Source of the DNA: Euclidia mi
Lineage: Eukaryota; Arthropoda; Insecta; Lepidoptera; Erebidae
Assembly: GCA_944739405.2 (NCBI GenBank)
Contig: OX123183.2
Coordinates: 120,102,331 to 120,166,330 of the forward strand
Length of the DNA: 64,000 nucleotides
Reading direction: 5' to 3'
Shown: piece after piece, positions 21,555-33,992 of the stretch
Layout: each line of letters opens with the position of its first letter
Position numbering within the stretch: position 1 is the stretch's first letter
Position numbers and translations under genes: made by a program
Notes under the pieces: generated by a model
The model's database searches: none
What the model saw: only the letters and a program-made list of their open reading frames with translations
Told to the model about the DNA's origin: nothing

Positions 21555-22781
21555 TCCAGCCTGGCGCAAGTTCCTAAGAAAAAACCGGATGTATGAAACG
21601 TGCTATTTTTTTAATGGCTACTATTATATGTATAAAACGTGAAGATAGCATCCTTCACTATGTACCTTTGGAACAGTATACTTTCAAAGTTAGACGGGTT
21701 ATACGTACATCACCGCCTTGGCTGTCAATAGTGTCAAATGTCACAACTGTCACATTATTATCCAGATCGAACTTTGCCGCGTTATGTAGTTTGTTTATAA
21801 AACGTAAAAAAACATACTGCAAAAGTGCTTTGTTTATACCAAATAAATGTGATTTTACACTTCTAGTGTTAGTGTTACTATATTTATTTGATTAGCATTG
21901 AAAGGAGCGCAATGAAAACAAGCAAAATAACGTGCGAAATATGGCATACAACAACATCAAGCAATGAAAAAGGGTAGGTATTTATGGCAAAATGTCCCTA
22001 GATATAGATCAATGAATATTTATAATGTTATATAATGTGATATATTTCAATGAAACATAAAAAATAAGGAAATATTCTAAAGTTTCATATCCTAGTACTT
22101 TGTAGGTAAACAATAGTGCTGCCTGTCAGTTATCTATAATCCGTTATTAGAAATTGGCACAAGGACTAAAAATTCTATTCTTTTTTCTTTTGAGATATAA
22201 AAATGGGTAGCTGCAACTGGAAACCAAGACTTGATTTATGTGTCCATTGAAAAATTACATCAGTTGAACTATGTGTGTGGCAAGCATTTTAAGCCGAAAG
22301 ACTTAAAAAAAAGGGAACTCAAGTCAGAAAAACAGCTGTGCCTTGTATCTATAGACATTTCTTTAAATCCTATTACAGAAGAAATGTTGAAAACCTTTCC
22401 ATTACATGTACATACATATATCTTTTAGTTCTGCGTATTTTTCTTCGCTAATCTAGAATAGATTTATAGAATAGGCTAATTTGTTTGAATAAACACATAA
22501 ATATTAAATACATCTTTTATTTGTGTTGGAAAAGTATAATTCTAGTCGAAACATAATTATAATTATTTCTTACCGAATATTATCGATATCGATATTTCGT
22601 TAATCACTAGAGGGTACATCCCTATATTGACAAATATGACAATGCTGACAACATAAAAACGATGTCAATTTGTATCTTTATGTTGGTACGAGTTCTCCTG
22701 CACGTTTCATACAAAGCTGAAAGTCTCGCATGATCTATGGCACATCCGCCTCTTCTTACGTAGTATTTGTATACTCTTTGG
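21555..22781 (+). repeat. Tandem duplication unit 2 (THAP-bearing)
   Basis: Second unit, diverged by point changes and short indels, so the duplication is clearly older than the FAR one. GCTTACTCC motifs lie at its start (21549) and just past its end (22783, 22793). Confidence 0.85.
22208..22428 (+). pseudogene. THAP-domain second half, unit 2
   Basis: Same exon as in unit 1 with the C-x2-H finger as VCGKHFKPKDL. The frame then stays open to the stop at 22426-22428, through SEKQLCLVSIDISLNPITEE. The upstream acceptor is damaged (TTTTGAG). The first half of the finger (C-x4-C) is absent here and is found instead in the elements at 10138 and 37100. Confidence 0.6.
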
Positions 22782-23348
22782 CTTACTCCTTGCTTACTCC
22801 AGCGCACAGATTACATGAATTATCCCGTAGACAGAGAATCCTATAGACTAAGTGTAATTTTTGTCGCACTCACACAGGAAAGAGCGACTTATGCCGATGT
22901 AATGTAAAGAAATGAAACAGCACGATAAGATTTTTTGTTTCACCGAGCGTGCCACTTTTTTGTACGTATGCTAACTACTTAGCTAAACAAAATTTGACAG
23001 CTAATGTGTAGACAGCTATCATCTCCATAAAAAATACAGTTTTTACGTGCTACAATAAAGTAATTCGAGCTGTTTTGTGTTGTGAACTATTGAGACTTGT
23101 GTTAAAAAGCACTAAAATAACAATAATAAATTCTAAATAATTAAATAAATTAAATCTTTGGTGTTGCCAAGTTTTCTTTAAATAATTACCCTCTTTTGAG
23201 GGTAATTAAAAATATGGTATAATATTTTGAGATTTGCAATGCCTATCAAAAAAGTATTTCAAAGTTTGAATGGCTTGTTTCAGTTTTTCCTGAACATGAG
23301 GATTTATTTAGGTCTTATATTTAAAAAAAGATAAAGGTAAATAAGGCA

Positions 23349-23722
23349 GCGATAGCCGAGTGGATATACCAACAGACTGCCATGCAGAGGGTATCAGGTT
23401 CGAATCCACGGCGCGCACCAATGACTTTTCGGAGTTATGTGCGTATTGAATTGTAAATTATCGCTTGTCCTGTGCCTCGGAGAGCACGTTAAGCCGTCGG
23501 TCCCGGTTGTCATGAAGATCTTTGACAGTCGTTACAGGGCGTCAGTACCTTCTAAATAAACTGACACGAGTCTAAACCATGGAATATCGCTATCCCTTCG
23601 GGTTGCGGAGGTCAGACAGGCAATCGCTCCGTGGAAAATAATATATTCAGCCAAATCCGGTTAGACTAGAAAGCGGACCCCAGATTGAAACTGGGATAAC
23701 GCTAAGAGAAAGAAGAAGAAGA
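23349..23722 (+). repeat. tRNA-derived SINE (family 2) inside the P-like gene remnant
   Basis: A box TAGCCGAGTGG and B box GGTTCGAATCC. It ends GGGATAACGCTAAGAGAAAG. Flanked by a duplication of TTTAAAAAA(A)GATAAAGGT (23330-23348 and 23723-23740) that differs only in A-run length. It was therefore inserted within the transposase sequence. Confidence 0.85.
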
Positions 23723-23738
23723 TTTAAAAAAGATAAAG

Positions 23739-24027
23739 GTGGCCTTATATATCCTTCCCGTGACGTTATCAAAGTATGTAAGTTATCAGAAAGAATTTTC
23801 AAGGTCCGTTCTAATGAAGGAATATCATTCTTTCCCGAAAAAATATGTTACAAAAACTTGTTTTCACGACTTTCGAACGATGCCACGATGTATTTATGTT
23901 GGATCATTTTGAAAGTCAACCATTTATTGGTAACCATAAAGTTTTACTTATTAAGGCCATTGCCATGCACTATTTTGAACTGAAAAAGAATTTGAACTCA
24001 AGCAAAGAATTAGAAACCTTCATATGA
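23739..24027 (+). pseudogene. P-element-like (THAP9-type) transposase C-terminus
   Basis: Reads GGLIYPSRDVIKVCKLSERI in one frame. After a frameshift near 23865 it continues as ERCHDVFMLDHFESQPF, NHKVLLIKAIAMHYFELKKN and a stop at 24025-24027. 'GGL.YPS..VI' and 'F..DHF..NH...LIK.IA..Y' are typical of the end of P-like transposases. A SINE separates it from possible upstream coding at 23220-23343. Confidence 0.65.
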
Positions 24028-24680
24028 AGCTTGTTTTATTCAAAGGACAAGAATGTTTACAATCAAATGTATAATAAAAATCATAAATGAATATGTTGTA
24101 TTATTTGCTCACAAATCCAGGACGTACATACATAACCACCTATGAAATGGCATTTTAACCGACGACAACGAAATGTCAAAAACTATACTTTTCTATGAAT
24201 TTTGCATTGAAATAGCAACATATTACGTCATCACATTTTTGTGTCAAATAGCATACCTACTAATTTTGTATAAATTAGTTAGAACAATTCGACAATTAAG
24301 TATATCATCAAAATAATGAATGAAAGTGGGATTTTATTTGAATATTTTATTGTATTGAAAAGTTGAGATAATTTATTTTTGACTGAGGAAACTACCAAAT
24401 TAGTTTGCGTTTGACAGCATAATAATATCATCCCCGTATCTTACCTATATCTATCCTATGCTGATAAAATTAATAAGGCAGTGTTACTTTTCGGGCTACA
24501 TATTATTTTCTAATTGTATCAATAAATAGGGTAATTTTTGCCTTACGCGGTAACCCTGAATATAGAGTGACGTACTATGTTTGTCTCTTTCTGCGACACG
24601 CTTTGCCGGTGTCTTGGACCCTAGGCCGGTGTCTATAGGATTCTCTGTCTACGAATTATCCAGATGGAGTAATCTGTCAT

Positions 24681-26028
24681 ATTTGTTCGACGCGGAGTGT
24701 AGCCGACTAGCCGGTCAAATGTCATTGGGTATGCAGACGTCACTTCCTCACACTCGCCAGTGTTGCCACCTCAGGAATAGTTCACCTGCTTTGCGGGAAA
24801 ATTATGATATGTAAAGCGTGTTACCCTATTAAGCTATTGTTTATTTTTAAATCACAGAATGGAATAGTAATGAATAATTTATTTTGGCAAGTATGTGTTA
24901 TTGGTGATTATATCATATCTGATTTAAATATTTACTGTTACTATAATATTAGTTGGGATGTACCTAAGTACCACACTTTGACACCGGCTCAGCCAGCGTG
25001 AATAAAACACTTTATTTTATAAAATGTATAGAAATATATTTGACACAGACAACTAGTTTAATCAGCCGATCTATTAAATTCCTAGCCACTGAATATAACG
25101 GCGCCGTTCGACTAGCGGTCCAATAGACAACACAGTTTTTACGAACCATAAAGTTTCTTTGTGCTTTCTATTATTTCTATATTTAATCGCAATATCATGA
25201 CGAAAATAATATATGAAATAAAATATATAACATTTTATGATCCTTACTCAATATGGGGTAATCGTTCGAGGACACACTGACAACACTCACAAAATGGCGA
25301 AGCAATGTTATGATATTTTTGACAATAATTATGAAATATTTTATTAATCAATTATTGAATATGCTACTTACATATAAAATGTGATCGAATCTTTTTTTAA
25401 TATGGGTATATTTGGCAGAACTTTACATTTATAAATTATACACGATGGCTTAATAAAATTAAAAGTACGTAAGCGTAATGTGATGTTTTGAATGACGTAA
25501 CGCCCGATACGCTCATTTTGAGCAGAGTCGTTTGGCTTCACTTTGACAAGCGATCGCTCCTTCTGGTATAATTTACAATTCTGTGCTCCAGCGTTAAACC
25601 TTGGGTCTCCGCGGAGTAACTTTTATTCCCGGAGTAAATTATGAATAGTTAACTCCGTCCTTACTCCTAGTTTATTTTATTTTATTTATTTTAAAACTTC
25701 TTGCACATAATTTAAAATTATTGCACAAAGGCGGACTTAATGCCATTGGCATTCTCTACCAGTCAACCTTTGGGTGGTGCAGAGACAATCATGGTAGGTG
25801 CATAAGAAAAACGTAAAGTTAATTAATAGATAAATATGAAATATGTAACGTTATAGAGGAAACTAATAAGTAATATAACGAACAATATAATAAAATCATA
25901 TAATAAATACATATAATTATAATATATATACGAATATAAAATACACAAATAAATATATAGCTATAAATACATACGTTACGTAATATAATGTACAAATATA
26001 TATAATATAACTTATATACAAATATGCC
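24681..26028. other. AT-rich spacer, no gene seen
   Basis: No family signature in the short frames. 25860-26020 is a run of ATA/TAT-rich low-complexity sequence next to the LINE end at 26029. Confidence 0.4.
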
Positions 26029-26245
26029 TACTGTTGTGGTTCTGTCAACTGTTCCATGTATCGCCTACGTACTCTAGCCTTAAAAAGTTCACGAGACGAA
26101 GACATCCTGATCTCTGGAGGGAGTGAATTCCACAGATGAATAGCCTGAATGTTAAAAGACGAATGGACAAGAGTGGTGCTATGGGAAGGAACCAACAGAA
26201 GTAGATAATTTGTGGAACGAAGGTTTTTGTCATGTCCACTGCAGA
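26029..26245 (-). pseudogene. LINE reverse-transcriptase protein C-terminal fragment
   Basis: The - strand reads HSSFNIQAIHLWNSLPPEIR, then SSSRELFKARVRRRYMEQL and a stop. This is the common ending of CR1/Jockey-type LINE ORF2 ('WN.LP.eIr.s.s...Fk..l'). 5'-truncated, as is usual for LINE insertions. Confidence 0.65.
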
Positions 26246-26339
26246 GAAATTATTAATACCATAATTGCCTAATCTTGGCTTAAGTCTTGGAGTAAAGTTG
26301 TTCTGACGCTAATCCTATTTTATTAATAAGACTGACTTT

Positions 26340-26963
26340 GTTTAAATCCATAAGTCGCTTGCCACGTGCCTCGGAGAGCACCTGAGCACGTTAAACCGTC
26401 GTCAATCCGGCTGTCATGAAAATGTTTGACAGTCGTTAACGCAGTCTATCAAGATCTAAGATCATTGACAGTCGTTATAGGCAAGTATCCTCTGATTAAA
26501 CCTAAGCTTGCCTCCATGGTCCAGTGGATAGCCTATGCGTCTGCTGATCGAGAGGTCCCGGGTTTGATTCCCGAGTCGGGCAAAAAGTGTTACTGAGATT
26601 GTCCGAATTCTCAGTAGCAGTACCGTAAGGTACTAATTATATATTCTGTGGTAGCAGCACGGAGTCTGGCAATGTAGCTGGTAACGGCAATAGGTTCGCC
26701 CTAAAAATTCATTAGCGAAAATTTGGTGTAATATTACTTACACCTCTGCCTACCCCTTCGGGGATACAGGCGTGAATAAAAATCAAAAGTCTGAGCTTTG
26801 GAATATCGCAACACCTTTGGGTTGCGGATATAAAACGGCAGTCGCTCCGTGGAAAAGCTAATATTCAGTTAAATTCGGTTAGACTAGTAAGCGGACCCCG
26901 GGTTGCAAGTGGGAAAACGTTAGGACGCGACGGTGATGAAGAAAGATAAACTCATTCTACGAT
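26340..26963 (+). repeat. Family-2 SINE interrupted by a family-1 SINE
   Basis: Parts of family 2 (GTGCCTCGGAGAGCAC; GACAGTCGTTA) run to about 26508. A family-1 SINE occupies 26510-26778 (GCCTCCATGGTCCAGTGG ... ACAGGCGTGAATAAAAATC). Family 2 then resumes (GGAATATCGCAAC ... AGCGGACCCC). The last 95 bases (26869-26963) recur at 36221-36315. Confidence 0.75.
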
Positions 26964-27250
26964 AGAAACACTCGCGTTGCATGTTTAAGAATATATATAT
27001 ACACGGGAATTAACGCGAACATGCAAATTAGGTATTTACATCAAATATTTAGGTAATTACACAAATCGGCGATTGCGGAACATTTACTTCAATCGGGCAC
27101 CAATCACTGGATTGAATTTCATCGTCCCCAAGTCCTCCCCACGGAACGCCACTTTTACCCAAGTTCCGATTCTGATATTCCGCATTCATTAACGAGCGGC
27201 TCAAGCGCGCTCGGAAATGTAAACATTGCTATGCGCCCAAACGCCGTTTT

Positions 27251-29032
27251 GTGGAATCACCTCCATCCAATGAATTCGCCTCTCTAAAAAAGGAACTTCT
27301 CGAAATGCTCACCACATGGAAAAATGAACAAGAGGCAAAGCAAACATTGTTTATGAACGAACAAAATTCTACTATCTCGAAAGTTCTCACAGAAATAGCT
27401 GACCTCAAACTTCACTACGATTCAATTAAAAAATCTAACGAAGAAATAGAGAAGAATATTATTTTCATAAGTAAACAATATGATGACATGATCAAACAGA
27501 TTGAGTCACTGCAAAAAGAGAAACAAACTTATAGAGGCTGTATCAACCAGCTTGAAATTAAAATTAAGGACTTACAACAGGTTTCCCGTCCCTCGAGTAT
27601 CGAGCTCCGTAATATCCCACACAAAGATAACGAGTCTACATCAGAGGCGGCTCGTGAAAGATTATATTGGGTGTTCACTAAAAAAAAATGAAACTGCTTA
27701 CCATTTATTTTGTGAATGCTTTTACAATTAATAGTAAGACGTGCTAAATCTTCGATACCTACCTCAACCGTCCACGCAGTCTCAACTCCGGCGCCACTAA
27801 ACGAAATACACGGAAAACAAAACAACTTCTTACTTCCTTCGCATTCTCGCAACTACATAACCAAAGCGTTCTATCATATTGGTCGCTTTTTTTAAGTTTT
27901 TCACAATTTTTTATAAAGTTTATGCTGTTATATTCCATATTAGTTACACAATTTAACTGTCTTTCTTAAACAAATACACACAATCACACATACAATGAAC
28001 TGAACTATATTTTAAACACCAATCCTTTTCTAATTACCAACGCACTCGCAGATAAATGTTTTGCTTTTGTTTACATTCAAATTTCAAATGATACCGGCAA
28101 AACACTATTAAAAAAAAACGGCGCACACGTTTTAATTTTACTTCGTGACAAATGGTCATATCATTTAGTCGGGTAATATATTCGCGCATGCGCACCTCGT
28201 CAAGCTATTCAGGAGCGGCGCTCCGTATTCGGCTTATTTCTCATACAAATCTTTTGTCTCACGCGCCCAGCGCATAGAACGCTCTCTCTTTCGCACTCAT
28301 TACATTTCAGTATTAAGCGTTGTACTAAGCTTTCGTCAACGAAGAGCGCTGTTATGAGCGCTCCACTCAACAAAAATACCTATGTAGATTTCAAGAGTGT
28401 TGACAAAATTATGATAAACAGCTTAGTAGTCAAATACTTATTTGTGGATATGCATTATAGAAAAGAGGATAGGTGTGTATTAAAATATTGGGTATGTTTA
28501 TAGGAAAAGTTTATATGAGTTGTATACATATATTTTATAATTTTGGGAGTTCACTGCTCCAGCGCTCCTTTGAACGAGCCGCCACTGGTCTACATCAGAC
28601 CTTTCTAAAATCATCACTAATCTGGGGAAAGCGGTCAACTTAAACGTAAACGAATCTAACATACGAGACGTTTACCGTCTTCCAGGCAAACCAGGCGTAA
28701 TCCGGCCGATTGTAACGGAATTTACTAATGTGCAAATGAAAAATCAGATACTTACAGCTGTGCGCAGTTTCAACAAAAAATAGCATAAAGAAGAGCGCCT
28801 CAACAACCATACAATTGGTTTGACGGGCGACCGTCGTCCGATCTATATCGCAGAATTTCTCCCAGCCAGCTCAAGGAAGCTGTTTCATGCCGCAAGGGTT
28901 TTTGCTAAGGCTAAGGAATACAAATTTTGTTGGACGGCCAACGGCAACATCTTCCTCCGAAAAGAAGAAGGCGCCAAAAGTTTACTAATCAAGTCTGAAC
29001 AATCACTCATGGATTTGCAAGTAACTCAATGA
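27251..29032 (+). pseudogene. LINE ORF1 (coiled-coil RNA-binding type), split
   Basis: The first part (27251-27641) is Lys/Glu-rich with heptad-like spacing, a likely coiled coil, and ends SSIELRNIPHKDNEST. Removing the 946-bp hAT insertion and one TSD copy restores the frame, giving STSDLSKIITNLGKAVNLNV and RDVYRLPGKPGVIRPIVTEF. A TAG follows (about 28780), then NHTIGLTGDRRPIYIAEF to a stop at 29030-29032. The pattern resembles ORF1p of Jockey/CR1-like elements. No in-frame ATG is visible near 27251, so the start is unresolved. Confidence 0.65.
27642..28587. mobile_element. hAT-type MITE inserted in LINE ORF1
   Basis: Ends CAGAGGCGGCTCGT (left) and ACGAGCCGCCACTG (right) are inverted. The flanks GTCTACAT (27634-27641 and 28588-28595) are a perfect 8-bp TSD. 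The CAGNGGCGG terminus and 8-bp TSD indicate the hAT superfamily. 946 bp, no transposase. Confidence 0.9.
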
Positions 29033-31917
29033 CTATTTACCTTTATGCTAGTATCGTGAAGTAAGGTTCTACAATTATGTTGCACTATAAACTTAAGTAA
29101 AATAAAATTAACCCAAACTTACAAAACTATATGTAATCTAATCACCTCCCCAACAAATAACTTTGTTCAAAGCATGCTCACTTATAATATTTCTATATCC
29201 GTGTCAAATAATTTAGCTAAAAATAATTTTTCATCTACATACTCATCTAACTTAACAATTAATTTACCATATAATTGCATACACAAACACACAATACTCA
29301 TTACTCCTCACAAAACTCACCTACATCACATCTCTGGTTTCTCGATGGTTACCAATGTACTGCTACTTATTAACCTTTATATTTATCGCGAAATATCCCC
29401 TGTGGCTGTAAAATATTATGCTACCTCAACTATTAAATATACTTGCACAACCCCCTGTACACTATTTATGTATTATTTACTTAATATCAATGGCTTTAAC
29501 AAACAATTTAAACAATGAAATAGATAGCATACAGGTAGCTGCGGCATTCACCTGTCCCCCACAAGACTGTTCAAAGTATATAAAGTCCCACAGTGCTTTA
29601 AATATCCTACACCTTAACATCAGAAGCATCCATAAAAATTTCGATGAACTTATTTGCCTATTGGCTTCTCTTACAATTACCTGTGACATCATAATTCTCA
29701 CAGAATGTTGACTTAAAAAATCGGCAATCGTACCCAGTTTGAAGAATTATTCATTACATCAAACAAAGATATTGCAGAATCAAAATGACGGAATTGTAAT
29801 ATACATTCGAGATACTCTATGCTACAACATCACCGAACCGGCATTTACTGACGCTAGCTGTCTTGTTTGCACAGTGGACAATAAATACGTAATTGTGGCG
29901 CTGTATAGATCTCCTTCGCAAAAGATTATTGCCAACTTTTTAAACAGTTTGTGTACCTTATTATCGAATTATAACTCTCACAATCATGTAATGGTTCTGG
30001 GAGACATTAATCTGAATATAAGCAATGGGCACAATGACCCTCGCTCTTATAATTATTTAAATTTAACAGCATCCTATGGACTACTCCGCGCACATCTAAT
30101 TCCTACCCGTTTAAAAAGTTGTTTAGATCATATACTGCTAAAATCGAACGGTAAAGCTGTCACGTTAATATTGGATGCCGCCATTAAAGACCATTCCCCA
30201 CTGATACTTAGTCTAGAAACTAAAACCTACTCAAAAACCTCACTAGTCCACTACTCATCTCGACTTAATCTTCCAAACGCTATTAAAGACATTGAAGCAT
30301 ATGACTTCTCTAATATAATTGATCTAACCGATCCCAATGAGGCCACTAATAAACTATTGGAAGTCATGTCTTTAATTATATATAGAAATACAATACGCAC
30401 ATGCCTTCCATGCAAACGCAGAATAATTAAACCTTGGATCACTAATGGTCTACTCAGATGCATACGTAATAGGGACAAAATGCACAAAAATTGTAAGAAG
30501 GATCCAAACAATTCCATTTTGAAATTGACATATCTACGATACAGAAATTTTTGCAATAATTTACTAAAAAACCTGAAAATTGACTACGAGAAACAACTTT
30601 TTGAAAGTGCTAAAAATAACCCCAAAAAGATGTGGGAGGCTATCCGTAAAGTAACTGACACCCAGCGCTCTTCAGTCATACCCATTGAATTGCTGAAAAT
30701 TGAATAAAACCCATCTGAATCCGTCAACTCTGTCAATAACTTTTTCGCAAACGTAGGAAAATCATTAGCCGATCAAGTAACAAAACATTTTGCAATCTCC
30801 CCCCAATCTATTACAGCTATTAAGAGTCCCTCTATTGTTAACTCACTAGGCTTGCTAATGACGGACGAGAAGGAAGTCGAGTATATTATAGGAGAGCTCC
30901 GGATGAGTAGTGCTCCCGGTTGGGACGGCATATCGCCAAGGTTATTGAAATCTGCCAGCCACATCTTAGTCAAGCCTATAACGCACATATGTAACCTAGC
31001 TCTGTCTACAGGAATCTTTCCAAAAGCGCTAAAAAAAGCCATCGTACATCCAATCCATAAAGCAGGTAACAGAGACAGTGTCAACAGTTACCGCCCTATC
31101 TCAGTACTTCCAGCCATCTCAAAGATTCTAGAAAAAATCTATACAAAAATCTAAGCGGATATCTTAACAGATATCAAATCATATCTAAGAATCAGTATGG
31201 ATTTAGGAAGGGCTTATCCACGGAAGATGCAGTAAACTCATTACTGAATATAGTGGTTGACCAATTAGATAGAGGTCAAAAATGCATCGGGATTTTCCTA
31301 GACCTAACTAAAGCCTTCGACACTGTCTCTGTTCCTAAGTTACTAAAGAAGCTAGAGGCAATTGGAGTGCGTGGCGATGCCCTTAATATTTTCAAAGACT
31401 TTCTAACAGACCGAAAACAATGTGTGAAGATAGGAGACAACATGAGCGATGAGAAATCCATGAAAACCGGTGTCCCACAAGGCAGTCTTCTCAGTCCACT
31501 TCTCTTTCAAATATATGTAAACGAGTTATGGTCACTCTCCCTGCCCGCTACCCACGTCCTTGCATACGCAGACGATACAGTAATTTTGACATACGGTGCC
31601 AACTGGAGCACAACTAAAGAAAGCGCCGAAAGAGCACTTCGTGAGACAATGATCTGGCTAGCCAATAATAGCTTAACCCTCAACGTAAATAAAACCAACT
31701 TCATCACATTTGGGCTCCAACCGTCTCTCTTGCCGCCAGACAGCTCAATCTCAGTTAAAGCTCATACATGTGCACCACTTGGCATACAATGTACGTGTCC
31801 TCGCATAACACGTGCCCCGGTCGTTAAATACCTCGGCTGAAATGTTGATGCATGTCTATCATGGAACCATCACATAGATACCCTGACCGCGCGCGTTAGA
31901 AAACTAATGTACTTATT

Positions 31918-33378
31918 TAAAAAAAAAAATCGGTCAAGTGCGAGTCGGACTCGCGCACCGAGGGTTCCGTACAAATCTGTAGGTATATAAGTAAAAATTC
32001 ACCAGTCATAGGTAGTTATGGTATTTTTATTGCCAAATGAAATCCATAACATTACAGTATGGAAAGCATAAATTAAAGAAAAAGGGATCTTTGTCGTTTG
32101 TAATCAGTCATCCTTTATTTTATATTAACATATATCGCTTATTTTATAATATAACTTAAATACCTATACCAGCCTTGCAGCAGCCTTGCAAAAGTCTGCT
32201 GATGAATGATGGTAAGATTTTTTATCAAAGTTATTGATTTACAAAGTTTTTAGTGACTATTAGAAATCTGTTACAAAAATACTTATAAAGTACAGAATAA
32301 TTAGCAAAAAGGTTTGAAGACTATGTAATTATTTGAAATCTCAATCTCAATCAGCCTATCGCAGTCCACTGCTGGACATAGGCCTCTCCCAACACGCACC
32401 ACAGCACACGGTCCTCAGCCTTCCGCATCCTTTATCTGGGCTATAAGACGTTGCTTCGTACCAAATTTCAAGATTTTGAGTTCACGGGAAGTACCCTGTA
32501 GGTTTTGATTCCCTTGCGAGTAGTCGCGAGTTTGAAAATATGATTATATTGCTCTTTCTTTTGATTGCGTTGACATAGAAGTTTGATTTTGTTACAGCCT
32601 AACGGTGTTATATACCTGCGTATTTGATATGAATTTCAATTTAATCCCTCTAAGCGTTCAAGAGAAAGGGGTAGTAACTTGAATTTTTTTTAAAATATTT
32701 TGTTATATGCTGTAACAAAAAAATTACGGTTTTCGCAATTTTTCCTTTATGAGTGATATAAGACGTTGCTTCGTACCAAATTTCAAGATTTTGAGTTCAC
32801 GTGAAGTACCCTGTAGGTTTTGATTCCAATGCGAGTAGTCGCGAGTTCGAAAATATGCTTATATTGCTCTTTCTTTTGATTGCGTTGACATAGAAGCTTG
32901 ATTTTATTGCAGCCTTACGGTGTTATATACCTGAGTATTTGATATGAATTTCAATTTAATACCATCACGCGTTCAAGAGATAGGAAGAGTAACTTTAAAT
33001 TTATTAAAAATATTTTTTTTATATGCTGTAACTAAAAATTTACGGTTTTCGCAATTTTTCCTTTATGAGTGATATAAGACGTTGCTTCGTACCAAATTTC
33101 AAGATTCTGAGTTCACGGGAAGTACCCTGTAGGTTTTGATTCCAATGCGAGTTTGAAAATATGCTGCAATTTGCAGGATATACGGCTGTATCTTTTGATT
33201 GCGTTGGATTAGAAGTTTGATTTTTTTACAGCACTATGGAACCGTAGATTCGAGTATTTAGTATAAATTTCAGCTTTATACCTCCACGCATTCCTGAGAA
33301 AAAGGGTCTTGACAGACGGACGGACAACAAAGTGATCCTATAAGGGTTCCGTTTTTGTCCTTTCAAGGTACGGAACCC
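31918..33378 (+). mobile_element. GGTCAAGTGCGAG element inserted in LINE ORF2
   Basis: Starts CGGTCAAGTGCGAGTCGGAC ... GGGTTCCGTACAAATC and ends TTCAAGGTACGGAACCC. It shares its outer ends with the 14150 family, but the interior differs: it holds a fragment of another common repeat (CAGTCCACTGCTGGACATAG, about 32360) and a 315-bp tandem array. Confidence 0.7.
32447..33300 (+). repeat. ~315-bp tandem repeat, about 2.7 units
   Basis: Units start with AGACGTTGCTTCGTACCAAA at 32447, 32761 and 33077 (periods 314 and 316). Each contains AAGTACCCTGTAGGTTTTGA. The third is truncated and more divergent. Confidence 0.9.
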
Positions 33379-33908
33379 TAACTAAGACATTCCGCCCACA
33401 GAGAAATTCTAAACATGACTTACGGCGCTTTATGCGAATCAATATTGACCTATTGCATCACAGCCTGGGGTGGAGCCGCGAAAACATCGTTAATACACGT
33501 GGAACGAGCCCAAAGAGCTGTTATTAAAGTGCTACTCAAAAAGCCCTTTAGGTACCCTACGAGACAATTATATATGGATTACAAAGTGCTTACAGTCCGA
33601 CAGCTCTTTATCCTTCGAGCATTAATTCGAAGGCACAAAACCCTACCAATCAAACGTCCTAAACATCTTACAGCTAAGAGAAGACAAGAACCCGCATGTC
33701 CCAAAATACGTACAAACACCACCTTTGCTAGACGACATTTTTCATATTTAAGTGCTCTTATATACAATAAGATAAATAAATCATTAAGAATACATCAACT
33801 TAACATATTTGAGTGCAAAAACAAAATCAAAGAATACCTCCTATCTCTAGACTACAGCACGACGGAAGACCTACTAAAACCACTTTTTGTTTAAGCTGGT
33901 AAAAGCTC

Positions 33909-33911
33909 ACA

Positions 33912-33954
<43 letters not shown>
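33909..33954 (+). repeat. (CT)n(CA)n microsatellite
   Basis: CTCT units followed by about 16 CA units just after the LINE ORF2 stop. Confidence 0.9.
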
Positions 33955-33959
<5 letters not shown>

Positions 33960-33992
33960 CTTACAAACAAAACCTCCTCCTTTAATACAAAA

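Larger units (their letters stand above)
22806..24680 (+). mobile_element. TIR-flanked P-like element
   Basis: The left end (CACAGATTACATGAATTATC, then GTAGACAGAGAATCCTATAG) is inverted at the right end (CTATAGGATTCTCTGTCTAC, GAATTATCC, then TAATCTGT), about 45 bp. The interior has a P-like transposase C-terminus. No clear TSD was found. Confidence 0.6.
29560..33894 (+). pseudogene. LINE ORF2 (endonuclease-reverse transcriptase), broken
   Basis: In order: ALNILHLNIRSIHKNFDELI (endonuclease start), VMVLGDINLNI, SCLDHILLKSN and AIKDHSPLILSL (endonuclease motifs). The reverse transcriptase follows: SAPGWDGISPRLLKSA, SYRPISVLPAISKILEKI, GIFLDLTKAFDTV, GVPQGSLLSPLLFQIYVNEL and the catalytic YADD near 31567. 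The C-terminal domain is at 33394-33894 (TYGALCESILTYCITAWGG). Stops occur at about 29709, 30704 and 31838, there is a frameshift near 31150, and a 1.46-kb insertion separates the RT from its C-terminus. Confidence 0.8.
26964..33992 (+). mobile_element. Jockey/CR1-type LINE with nested elements
   Basis: 5' region from about 26964, ORF1 at 27251-29032, ORF2 at about 29560-33894, then a (CT)n(CA)n stretch and an A-rich end. Two insertions break it: a hAT MITE at 27642-28587 and a 1.46-kb element at 31918-33378. Both ORFs also carry stops or frameshifts, so it is inactive. Confidence 0.8.

Noticed and set aside
29174..29518. 114-codon frame between LINE ORF1 and ORF2
   Set aside because: Composition is Thr/Asn/Ile-rich as in AT-rich non-coding DNA; it lies in the LINE inter-ORF space.
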